The notes beneath the pieces are model-generated. The model saw only the letters and a program-made list of their open reading frames with translations. It was not told where the DNA came from and made no database searches. This document shows positions 26,558 to 36,454 of a stretch of DNA of 63,487 nt, piece by piece (within the stretch, counting starts at the first letter, position 1; each line of letters opens with the position of its first letter). The stretch is from Burkholderiaceae bacterium (GTDB lineage Bacteria; Pseudomonadota; Gammaproteobacteria; Burkholderiales; Burkholderiaceae_B). Where the stretch lies: positions 1-63,487 of the forward strand of contig JAGOAJ010000017.1 of the NCBI GenBank assembly GCA_017983955.1. Direction: 5' to 3'. The translations under genes were made by a program, and so were the position numbers.

Positions 26558-27799
26558 GTGGCGCGTCAGGTGTTTGATGTAGCGGTTATAGGCGCGGGGG
26601 CTGCCGGTATGATGGCGGCCGCCGTTGCCAGCCAACGGGGTTTGCGCGTGGTCTTGATAGAGCACGCTACCCGCTTGGCAGAGAAAATCCGTATTTCGGG
26701 GGGCGGCCGCTGCAATTTCACCAACAAGGGAACAACGGCAGCGAATTTCCTGTCGCAGAACCCCAGGTTCTGTCGTTCTGCGCTGGCGGCTTATACACCC
26801 CAGCATTTCATTGATCTGGTCGAGCAGCACGGCATACGCTGGCACGAGAAACACAAGGGCCAGCTGTTTTGCGATGACTCCAGCGAGCAGATTATTGATC
26901 TGCTCAAAGAAGAATGCCAGCGTGGCCGGGTCACTTGGCGCATGCCCTGCACGGTACAGTCTGTGTCACATGAAAATAATGTTTTCCAATTGGCGACCAA
27001 TCAGGGGCCTGTGAACGCCCATCAACTGGTGCTGGCCACCGGCGGCATGGCCATACCCCAATTGGGGGCGACTGATTTCAGTTTGTCTGTAGCACGTCAG
27101 TTTGGCCTGAAGATCATAGAACCGCGTCCTGCGTTGGTGCCTTTGACTTTTGATGCCCAAGAATGGGCGTCCTTTAGTTCGTTAAGCGGCGTGGCCTTGG
27201 AGGTCGATGTCAAGTCCGATCCTGGTGGCTTGGCCGCTGGTAAAGGACGCTTTCTTGAGGACTTGCTATTCACCCATAGAGGCTTGTCCGGGCCAGCTAT
27301 CTTGCAGATATCCAGTTACTGGAACCCTGGCGAAGCCCTGCACATTGATTTAGCGCCCGGCATAGACCTGGAGCACGATTTACTGGCCGCCAAGTCCGGC
27401 AGCAAACAGCAATTGGGTACGGTATTGAATACCTTGTGGCCCAAGCGCCTGTCTGAAGTCTGGCTGGCGGATCTGCATCAGGCCGTAGAAGCTGGCGGCC
27501 TGCCTTTGGCCAGTCAGCGCCTGGCCGATGTGCCCGATAAAGTCCTGCGCCGAGTGGTGCAAACTATACATCGTTGGTCGATTAATCCAGCAGGAACTGC
27601 CGGGTACAAAAAGGCCGAAGTCATGCGTGGTGGGGTGGACACCCGGGCAATCAACCAGAAGACCATGGAAGCCAAAACTGTGCCAGGCTTGTATCTGGTG
27701 GGGGAAGCACTGGACGTCACCGGCTGGCTGGGGGGCTATAACTTTCAGTGGGCCTGGTCGTCTGGGGTGGCTTGCGGGCGTGCGCTTACCCGCTCCTGA
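26558..27799 (+). CDS. HI0933/YhiN-family flavoprotein
   Basis: A 413-residue FAD-binding oxidoreductase of the HI0933 (aminoacetone oxidase-like) family. It has an N-terminal Rossmann motif (DVAVIGAGAAGMMAAAVASQ), the diagnostic KIRISGGGRCNFTN, and C-terminal GGYNFQWAWSSGVACGRALT. The physiological substrate of the family is unsettled. GTG 26558, 4 bp after the decarboxylase stop, was chosen. ATG 26513 inside the upstream gene is also in frame, and neither has a strong ribosome site. A remnant of a repeat element begins immediately after the stop. Confidence 0.88.
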   Translation: MARQVFDVAVIGAGAAGMMAAAVASQRGLRVVLIEHATRLAEKIRISGGGRCNFTNKGTTAANFLSQNPRFCRSALAAYTPQHFIDLVEQHGIRWHEKHKGQLFCDDSSEQIIDLLKEECQRGRVTWRMPCTVQSVSHENNVFQLATNQGPVNAHQLVLATGGMAIPQLGATDFSLSVARQFGLKIIEPRPALVPLTFDAQEWASFSSLSGVALEVDVKSDPGGLAAGKGRFLEDLLFTHRGLSGPAILQISSYWNPGEALHIDLAPGIDLEHDLLAAKSGSKQQLGTVLNTLWPKRLSEVWLADLHQAVEAGGLPLASQRLADVPDKVLRRVVQTIHRWSINPAGTAGYKKAEVMRGGVDTRAINQKTMEAKTVPGLYLVGEALDVTGWLGGYNFQWAWSSGVACGRALTRS

Positions 27800-27866
27800 G
27801 CGTTGTTCCGAACTTGCAATGAGCCAGTAAGGTGCCCACCGCGAAAGGGCGATGCGACTTAAAGTA
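27800..27866. repeat. Remnant of the 3' module of the Rpn-associated repeat
   Basis: TGTTCCGAAC at 27804 followed by AGTAAGGTGCC and then AAAGGGCGATGCG reads as a degraded copy of the 3' module at 34748-34860, with the left arm of hairpin II deleted. It lies directly upstream of the full unit at 27867, so this locus was once a tandem array, like 34602-36436. Alignment is by eye. Confidence 0.5.
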
Positions 27867-28192
27867 CCAACAATGCCACGCACAAACCTTTAGGTTTTTT
27901 AAGCACGATCGGCCGTCAACCGTCGGGCTTCACTCTGCCCCCCGCTTCGCAAAGGGGCTGCCGTGAACCCAACGTTTGCCTGCCTGGTGGGCTGACAAAA
28001 GGCCTCACAGGCGGTGCTTCAACGTTAATCTAGCAGGCGTTAGCAAGCTATTCTGAATACACGATGAGACCGTAGTGGCGGGGCCTTACGGCAGTCGCTT
28101 TGCGAAGCGGGCGATCGAGTAAGGAGCCCGGCACAGCGGGCGGACGCACCCACAAGCGCAATAACCGAGGCTAAGAGAGCGGAGACGCCTAA
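27867..28192. repeat. Gene-less copy of the Rpn-associated structured repeat (unit A)
   Basis: The unit has a lead-in CCAACAATGCCAC, then ATCGGCCGTCAA, hairpin I (27918-27976), a variable middle, GTTAGCAAGC and hairpin II (28081-28129), ending near GACGCCTAAGAA. The same order of blocks occurs at 34602-34865 and, split by a nuclease gene, at 34887-36436. Both hairpins are conserved in shape but not in sequence: for example outer pairs GGG/CCC here versus AGG/CCT and GAG/CTC. No open frame here is credible. It lies between the HI0933-family gene and the glycine riboswitch promoter. Confidence 0.7.
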
Positions 28193-28241
28193 GAAAAAAG
28201 ATTGGTGCAACATGTTTAACCGTGCCAGCTCATAATTTCAT

Positions 28242-28270
28242 TTGGTGTTGGCGCACTTTCGCGTTATGCT
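28242..28270 (+). promoter_or_regulatory. Candidate sigma-70 promoter for the gcv operon
   Basis: TTGGTG (28242-28247) and TATGCT (28265-28270) are 17 bp apart, and the predicted start lies about 15-20 bp ahead of the glycine riboswitch. The match to consensus is moderate. Confidence 0.45.
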
Positions 28271-28290
28271 TTCGGCTGCTGTCATTACAT

Positions 28291-28509
28291 GCAGCGGGAG
28301 AGAGCCGTTTAAACCCGGCCGCCGAAGGCGCAATTCGCCCAGAATCGCTCAGGCACCCCGTACCGCTGGTGTATTGTTTGTGATCGTAATAACATGCAGG
28401 GCAGCACTCTGGAGAGACCCGCAACGCCGTAAAGGCGATACTCGCGGGCGCCGAAGGTGAACACCGCCAGTACGGGGTCAACTCTCAGGCAAAAGGACAG
28501 AAGGGCGGT
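28291..28509 (+). ncRNA. Tandem glycine riboswitch
   Basis: Two glycine aptamers in series ahead of gcvT. The first has GCGGGAGAGAGCC, GCCGAAGGCGCAA and CTCAGGCA. The second has CTCTGGAGAGACCCGC, GGGCGCCGAAGGTGAACACC and CTCTCAGGCAAAAGGACAGA, the classic core of glycine riboswitches. Glycine binding is expected to turn on the glycine cleavage genes. The linker is about 40 bases and the gcvT ATG is about 57 bases after the second aptamer, where the expression platform must lie. Confidence 0.93.
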
Positions 28510-28565
28510 GCTGGCCAGCGTATTGGTGGCTTACGTCGTTCACTTTTTGTTTCCGGAGCTAGTTC

Positions 28566-29660
28566 ATGACTTCAGCGTTAAAGCAAACCCCCTTACATAC
28601 TCTACATACCGAGCTCGGCGCCAAAATGGTCGACTTCGGCGGCTGGAGCATGCCCGTGGCCTATGGCTCGCAACTGGAAGAGCACCATGCGGTACGCCAG
28701 GGGGCCGGCATGTTCGACGTGTCGCATATGCTGAACATAGATATTACCGGCACCGACGCCACAATATTTCTGAAATTCCTGCTGGCCAACGATGTCGCCA
28801 AGGTCAATGTACCGGGCAAGGCCCTGTATTCCTGCATGCTGAATGATCAGGGTGGTGTCATTGATGACCTGATCGTGTACTTTTTCAGCCCCACACAGTG
28901 GCGCGCCATTGTGAATGCCGGTTGTGCCGACAAAGACTTGGCCTGGATGCAAAGCGTTGTCATTGCTAAAAACCTTGACGTGGAAGTTACGCCACGCCAC
29001 GATCTGGCCATGGTGGCGGTGCAAGGTCCGCAGGCTCGCGAAAAGGTTTGGGAAGTACGCCCACTTTGGGCCCATGAAACGCGTGATCTGGCCCCATTCA
29101 CTGGGGTGTTTGTCGAGACCGATACTTTGGTGGCGCGTACCGGCTATACCGGCGAAGACGGCTATGAAATTGTGCTGCCCGCCAATCAGGTGCAGGCGTT
29201 CTGGCAGGATCTGGCCCAGGCAGGCGTGCGTCCTTGTGGCTTGGGCTCGCGTGATACCTTGCGCCTGGAGGCCGGCATGAATCTGTTCGGTCAGGAAATG
29301 AATGAAGACGTGACACCTTTGGTGTCCGGCCTGTCGTGGACGGTCTCCTTGAAGGACACCGAGCGCCGTTTTATCGGCCGTGAAGCTCTTGAAGCGCAAA
29401 AGGTCGACCTAACCTTGGTGGGCGTTAAATTACTGGAACGCGGCATTATGCGCGGTCACATGAAGGTTCGCACCGCCCAGGGCGATGGCGAACTGACCAG
29501 TGGCTCTATGTCACCTACCATGGGCGTCTCCATAGGTATGGCCAGGGTACCTTTAGGCGTGCAGCCAGGCGACGACATCCAAGTCGAAATTCGCGGTAAA
29601 TGGCTGCCTGCCCAAGTCGTGAAAATGCCGTTCGTGCGTAACGGCAAAGTTATTGCTTAA
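28566..29660 (+). CDS. gcvT: Glycine cleavage T-protein, aminomethyltransferase
   Basis: A 364-residue T-protein that releases ammonia from the aminomethyl-lipoyl H-protein and makes methylenetetrahydrofolate. The N-terminal LGAKMVDFGGWSMPV, VSHM, and mid-protein ARTGYTGEDGYEI folate-site motif are typical, as is the C-terminal barrel. It is the first gene behind the glycine riboswitch, followed by gcvH after 35 bp. Confidence 0.97.
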   Translation: MTSALKQTPLHTLHTELGAKMVDFGGWSMPVAYGSQLEEHHAVRQGAGMFDVSHMLNIDITGTDATIFLKFLLANDVAKVNVPGKALYSCMLNDQGGVIDDLIVYFFSPTQWRAIVNAGCADKDLAWMQSVVIAKNLDVEVTPRHDLAMVAVQGPQAREKVWEVRPLWAHETRDLAPFTGVFVETDTLVARTGYTGEDGYEIVLPANQVQAFWQDLAQAGVRPCGLGSRDTLRLEAGMNLFGQEMNEDVTPLVSGLSWTVSLKDTERRFIGREALEAQKVDLTLVGVKLLERGIMRGHMKVRTAQGDGELTSGSMSPTMGVSIGMARVPLGVQPGDDIQVEIRGKWLPAQVVKMPFVRNGKVIA

Positions 29661-29695
29661 TACAAATTCATCATCTTATTTTTCCGGGGATACTC

Positions 29696-30076
29696 ATGGC
29701 TCTACCTACCGATCGTAAATACACTTCCTCCCACGAGTGGGTCAAACTTGACGGCGACCTGTTGTTAGTGGGCATTACCGACAGCGCCCAGGACCAACTG
29801 GGTGACTTGGTGTTCGTGGGCGATTTCAACACCGATGTGACCTTGCAGGCTGGCGATACCGCCGGTGTGGTTGAGTCTGTTAAAGCCGCGTCCGACATCT
29901 ACGCGCCAGTTAGCGGCGAAGTCGTGGCGTTCAACGAAGAGCTGAACGATCAGCCCGACTTGATCAATCAGGCCGCTTTTGATACCTGGATCTTCAAAAT
30001 CAAGCCCACTAACGTGGCTGATCTTGATGGCTTGTTGGATGCCGCTGGCTACGAAGCCCTGGGCGACGACGCTTAA
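29696..30076 (+). CDS. gcvH: Glycine cleavage H-protein
   Basis: A 126-residue lipoyl carrier that shuttles the aminomethyl group from GcvP to GcvT. Lys63 in [17 protein letters not shown] is the lipoylation site. GGGGAT upstream gives the ribosome site. A rho-independent terminator follows within 16 bp, ahead of gcvP. Confidence 0.97.
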   Translation: MALPTDRKYTSSHEWVKLDGDLLLVGITDSAQDQLGDLVFVGDFNTDVTLQAGDTAGVVESVKAASDIYAPVSGEVVAFNEELNDQPDLINQAAFDTWIFKIKPTNVADLDGLLDAAGYEALGDDA

Positions 30077-30091
30077 GCGCCACTTCATACC

Positions 30092-30120
30092 AGGCCTGTG
30101 CAGACAGGCCTCTCTTTTTT
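30092..30120 (+). terminator. Intrinsic terminator/attenuator between gcvH and gcvP
   Basis: AGGCCTGT (30092-30099), loop GCAG, ACAGGCCT (30104-30111), then CTCTTTTTT. A perfect 8-bp stem and T-run make a convincing rho-independent terminator inside the gcv gene run, so gcvP may be read at a lower level or from its own promoter in the about 30 bases that follow. Confidence 0.85.
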
Positions 30121-30152
30121 GTTGCGAACCATTCGTACTGTACAGGCTGATT

Positions 30153-33038
<2,886 letters not shown>

Positions 33039-33080
33039 GGCTTATACGCTAGGGGCTGCTTAACGGCTAGTCTGGAAATA

Positions 33081-33114
33081 AAAAGGGGAATGCTATAGCT
33101 AGCATTCCCCTTTT
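33081..33114. terminator. Bidirectional terminator between gcvP and the aminotransferase
   Basis: AAAAGGGGAATGCTA (33081-33095), a 4-base loop, and its perfect complement (33100-33114) ending in TTTT. The symmetric A- and T-runs serve both converging genes. Confidence 0.93.
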
Positions 33115-33131
33115 GCTTAGCTGCTTGTGCC

Positions 33132-34454
33132 CTAATCTATGGTTTTCAGGACTTGGGCTATGGTGCTGAAGATTTGGTCTATTTGCGCGTTGTCGATAAT
33201 CAACGGCGGTGAAATCGCCAGAATGTCGCCGGTGTAACGCACCAGGACGCCCTGATCGAAACACTTTCCGAAGGCCTCTGCCGCCCGCGCCCCAGGAGCG
33301 CCAGGACGGGGCGCAAGTTCTATACCTGCTACCAAGCCCAGGTTACGTACATCAATCACGTGTGGAGCGCCCTGCAGATTGTGTGCAGCATCTTCGAAGG
33401 CAGAAGACAGTCCGGCAGCCCGTTGGAACAACTGTTCGTTTTCGTAAATACCCAAAGTAGCAATAATTGCCGCCGTCGCCAGCGGGTGGGCAGAGTAGGT
33501 ATAGCCGTGGAAAAACTCTATGCCATTGGCAGCGGCCTCCAAAATGGTATCGTGAACTTCGCGACGCACAGCCACCGCGCCCGCAGGCACAGCCGCATTA
33601 CTAATACCTTTTGCCAAGGCAATCAAATCGGGCTTCACCCCGAATAAGTCACTGGCCGTTGCCGCGCCCAGGCGACCAAAAGCAGTAATCACCTCATCAA
33701 AGATCAGCAAGATGCCGTGCTTTTCAGTAATGGCGCGCAGTTTTTCCAGGTAGCCTTTAGGCGGCAGCAGCACACCAGTAGACCCAGCTAACGGTTCCAC
33801 AATAACTGCGGCGATGGTGGACGCATCGTGCAAGGCAATAATACGCTCCAGGTCATCAGCAAAGTGGGCACCCCAAGCGGGCTGGCCGCGTGACCAGGCA
33901 TTGTGCGCCAAGTCATGGGTATGCGGCAGATGGTCAGTTCCGGGTATCAGCGCCGACGAAAAGGTTTTGCGATTGGCAGAAATACCGCCCACCGAGATAC
34001 CGCCAAATCCCACACCGTGATAGCCCCTCTCACGACCGATCAACCGCGTGCGCTGCCCCTCGCCGCGCGCCCGGTGGTAGGCCAGAGCAATCTTCAGGGC
34101 AGTATCCACTGACTCGGATCCCGAATTGGTGAAAAATATCCTGTCCAGGCCGGCAGGCATAAACTTGGCAACCGCACTGGCAGCGGTAAAGGAATCTTCG
34201 TGCCCCAACTGAAAACTAGGCGCGTAATCCAGTTCCGTCGCCTGCTGAGTGATGGCCTGAATAATCTCCTCGCGCCCGTGTCCAGCATTAACGCACCATA
34301 AGCCCGCTGTCCCATCCAGCACCTGCTGTCCCTCGGTGGTGGTGTAGTACATGCCCTTGGCCTTGGCCAGCAAGCGCGGCTGCTGCTTGAACTGACGGTT
34401 AGCGGTAAAAGGCATCCAAAGGTTGGACATGTCAGGCGTATTGGCTTTGTTCAT
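33132..34454 (-). CDS. Omega-amino acid (beta-alanine)-pyruvate aminotransferase family
   Basis: A 440-residue class III PLP aminotransferase. N-terminal SNLWMPFTANRQFKQQPRLL, FFTNSGSESVDTALKIALAY, GRERGYHGVGFGGISVGG, IFDEVITAFGRLGA and the PLP lysine in LIALAKGISNAAVPAGAVAV all fit the beta-alanine/omega-amino acid-pyruvate transaminases. The amino donor is uncertain. It converges on gcvP across a shared terminator; its 5' side faces the repeat array. Confidence 0.9.
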   Translation of the reverse strand: MNKANTPDMSNLWMPFTANRQFKQQPRLLAKAKGMYYTTTEGQQVLDGTAGLWCVNAGHGREEIIQAITQQATELDYAPSFQLGHEDSFTAASAVAKFMPAGLDRIFFTNSGSESVDTALKIALAYHRARGEGQRTRLIGRERGYHGVGFGGISVGGISANRKTFSSALIPGTDHLPHTHDLAHNAWSRGQPAWGAHFADDLERIIALHDASTIAAVIVEPLAGSTGVLLPPKGYLEKLRAITEKHGILLIFDEVITAFGRLGAATASDLFGVKPDLIALAKGISNAAVPAGAVAVRREVHDTILEAAANGIEFFHGYTYSAHPLATAAIIATLGIYENEQLFQRAAGLSSAFEDAAHNLQGAPHVIDVRNLGLVAGIELAPRPGAPGARAAEAFGKCFDQGVLVRYTGDILAISPPLIIDNAQIDQIFSTIAQVLKTID

Positions 34455-34601
34455 GCTGGTCTCGCTGGGTGATGTGGTTTTTTATTTTCTAGGTTTTATC
34501 TTCTTAGTTAGTCATTCTCGACGCGACGCGTCTGTCCGTCAACTGGTGTACATGGATGACTATGGTTTGGGTCAGGCGCTGTATGGTTTCGTTTCTTTCA
34601 T
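34455..34601. other. Upstream region of the aminotransferase gene
   Basis: About 150 bp before the repeat array. It is AT-rich in its first 60 bases on the aminotransferase side, presumably its promoter. TATGGTTT occurs twice (near 34561 and 34582). No gene or clear operator seen. Confidence 0.3.
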
Positions 34602-34865
34602 ACCATCGGCCGTCAACCGCAGTACTCACTCTGCGCCCCCGCTTGCGCAAAGGGCGCTGCCGCGAGCACAGCGTTTACCCGCCTTAGGGGCTGCAGGAAG
34701 GCTTCACTAGCGACGCTGCATCATGAATCCAACGGGTGTTAGCAAGCTGTTCTGAACTCGCGCCTAGCCCGTAGTGGTAGGTCCTTACGGGAGTGCCTTC
34801 GCGTAGCGGGGCACAGAGTAAGGAGCCTGCCACGTAAGGGCGGACGTACCTATAAGACCAGCAAC
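34602..34865. repeat. Gene-less copy of the Rpn-associated structured repeat (unit B1)
   Basis: Starts at CCATCGGCCGTCAA, with hairpin I at 34615-34675, a short middle including GTTAGCAAGC, and hairpin II at 34779-34828, ending near GTACCTATAAGACCA. The first about 90 bases differ from unit B2 at roughly one in ten positions by eye, and those changes mostly keep the stems. It is directly followed by unit B2, so the two are in tandem. Confidence 0.75.
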
Positions 34866-34886
34866 ATCACACGTGAGGATGACGGT

Positions 34887-35042
34887 ATTTAATGTATCAA
34901 CAATGCCACACCTAAACCCTAAGCTCTCTTAAGCGCCATCGGCCGTCAAGCGCCGTACTCACTCTGCGCCCCCGCTTGCGCAAAGGGCGCTGCCGTGAGC
35001 ACGACGCTTGCCCGCCTTAGGGACAGGTGAAAGAGTTCACTG
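34887..35042. repeat. 5' module of unit B2, ahead of the Rpn-like gene
   Basis: TATCAACAATGCCAC leads into GCCATCGGCCGTCAA and hairpin I (34948-35009: AAGCG pairs CGCTT, GTACTCAC pairs GTGAGCAC with one A-C mismatch, GCGCCC pairs GGGCGC). After CCCGCCTTAGGG the sequence departs from B1 and leads into the nuclease gene, about 110 bases later. Its matching 3' module lies beyond that gene. Confidence 0.72.
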
Positions 35043-35150
35043 ATGACACGGCCGGGACATTTAGGCCCACCGTGGCTTGTCCGTATAGGCAAGTGCCGTG
35101 CGATTTCCTACAGTCGTCGCTTCAATGATCGCTGTAAGGACCCCTATGTC

Positions 35151-36224
35151 ATGCCCGACTCCGCCACCGACTACGACAGCCCTTGGAAGGTGGCCATACG
35201 CCAGTATTTCCCGGCCTTTGTGGCGCTCCTGGCCCCGTGGTTGCATGGGCAGATCGACTGGAGCGTACCGCCGGCCTTTCTGGATAAGGAGCTGCAAGCG
35301 ATTAACCACACCTCGGCCACCGGTCGGCGCTACGCCGACATGCTGGTGCAGGTCTACACCCACGGACAACAGCCCATTTGGCTGCTGATCCACATTGAAG
35401 TGCAAAGCGGGCGGGTGACGGTACAAAACCTGCAGGTGTTTAGCGAACGCATGTTTAGCTACTACTGCCGCATCCGTAGCCACTACCCGGCCAGTGTTAA
35501 CGGTCACACTGTGCAGATCACCAGCCTGGGGGTACTGACCGCCGGGACCAGCCAGGCGACCCAACTGACCTATAGCGAAGGCAATGCGGCTTCAGGCGCC
35601 GCCTATTTAAACTTTGCCTTTCCTATCGTAAACTTAGCCACATGGCGAGCGCGTTGGGAGGAGCTGGAGCAGTTGGCCGCGACCAACCCCTTTGCCGTGG
35701 TGGTGATGGCCCAGTTGCAGGCCCAGCAAACCCGCAAGAACGACCCGGTTCGAGTGGCCTCCAAAACACAGCTGATGCGCCTGCTGTATCGCTACCACTA
35801 CCGCCCCGAGGACGTGTATCAGCTGTTTCGCCTGATCAACTGGATAATCAATATATCCGCCGACCTACAACCCGCCTTTGAGGAAGCCATGATAGACCTG
35901 GAGCAAGAATACAAAGTGAGCTATGTCACCAGCATCGAACGCTCGTGGCTTAAGCGTGGCCGTGCTCAGGGATTGGAAGAGGGCCTTGAGAAAGGCTTGA
36001 AACAAGGACTGACGCGAGGGTTGCGTCAAGGTGAAGCTAAAGGAATAGAACAAGGCGTTCGCAAAGGCGAAGCCACCTTGCTGCAGCGCCTGTTGGTTCG
36101 TAAATTTGGTCCCTTACCTAAAACACTGCAACAGCGCCTGCTGTCAGCCACGCCAGCGCAACTGGAAACCTGGTCGCTAAATGTTCTGGATGCCGACAGC
36201 TTGGACGAGGTCTTTACGCACTAG
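35151..36224 (+). CDS. Rpn-like PD-(D/E)XK nuclease (recombination-promoting nuclease/putative transposase family)
   Basis: A 357-residue protein starting MPDSATDYDSPWKVAIRQYF. The nuclease core reads RYADMLVQV (Asp63) then LLIHIEVQSG (Glu83-x-Gln85), matching the D...E-x-Q pattern of Rpn/YhgA nucleases. A charged Gly-Leu repeat tail (GLEEGLEKGLKQGL, about residues 268-310) and a C-terminal domain LLQRLLVRKFGPLP follow, as in DUF4351-type members. Start 35151 was chosen for TAAGGA upstream and family N-termini; ATG 35043 is also in frame. A 3' repeat module follows within 40 bp. Ile codon use is host-like, so it is not a recent arrival. Whether it acts as transposase, recombination factor or toxic defence nuclease is open. 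Confidence 0.78.
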   Translation: MPDSATDYDSPWKVAIRQYFPAFVALLAPWLHGQIDWSVPPAFLDKELQAINHTSATGRRYADMLVQVYTHGQQPIWLLIHIEVQSGRVTVQNLQVFSERMFSYYCRIRSHYPASVNGHTVQITSLGVLTAGTSQATQLTYSEGNAASGAAYLNFAFPIVNLATWRARWEELEQLAATNPFAVVVMAQLQAQQTRKNDPVRVASKTQLMRLLYRYHYRPEDVYQLFRLINWIINISADLQPAFEEAMIDLEQEYKVSYVTSIERSWLKRGRAQGLEEGLEKGLKQGLTRGLRQGEAKGIEQGVRKGEATLLQRLLVRKFGPLPKTLQQRLLSATPAQLETWSLNVLDADSLDEVFTH

Positions 36225-36262
36225 TGAAGGTCACAAACTAACTCAACCGCTCCTAAAAGCCC

Positions 36263-36436
36263 TGTTCTGAACTCGCGCCTAGCCCGTAGTGGCGAGTCCT
36301 TACGGGAGTGATTTTCCGCGTAGCGGGATCACAGAGTAAGGAGCTCGGCACGTAAGGGCGAACGTACCTACAAGACCAATGACGGTACGCATAAAAAGAA
36401 GGTACCTACAAGACCAACACCACCACGCCTAAGAAC
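36263..36436. repeat. 3' module of unit B2, after the Rpn-like gene
   Basis: TGTTCTGAACTCGCGCCTAG, CCCGTA, and hairpin II (36294-36346: GAG/CTC, TCCTTAC/GTAAGGA, GTGAT/ATCAC, CCGC/GCGG). GTACCTACAAGACCAA occurs twice (near 36364 and 36390). The end CACGCCTAAGAA matches the end of unit A (GACGCCTAAGAA). With the 5' module it brackets the nuclease gene exactly as the gene-less copies are organised. Confidence 0.75.
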
Positions 36437-36454
36437 GCTGCACTACTTTAAGAC

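Noticed and set aside
27800-28192. CRISPR-like array
   Set aside because: The repeats are about 300 bp, only one to two copies per locus, with no regular short repeat-spacer pattern and no cas genes.
28457-28846. Open frame across the second glycine aptamer
   Set aside because: It overlaps a clear riboswitch and the start of gcvT in another frame and has no recognisable protein character.
29979-30152. Upstream extension of gcvP into gcvH
   Set aside because: The extension lacks family similarity and crosses the terminator; [11 protein letters not shown] at 30153 is the normal start.
35043-35150. Longer N-terminus for the Rpn-like protein from ATG 35043
   Set aside because: The first 36 residues look non-conserved, lie next to the repeat module, and a better ribosome site precedes ATG 35151.
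34602-36436. Integron attC-like sites or a cassette array
   Set aside because: CGTTAGC-like strings and long hairpins suggested attC, but core-site spacing and a GTTRRRY consensus are not met and no integrase is present.
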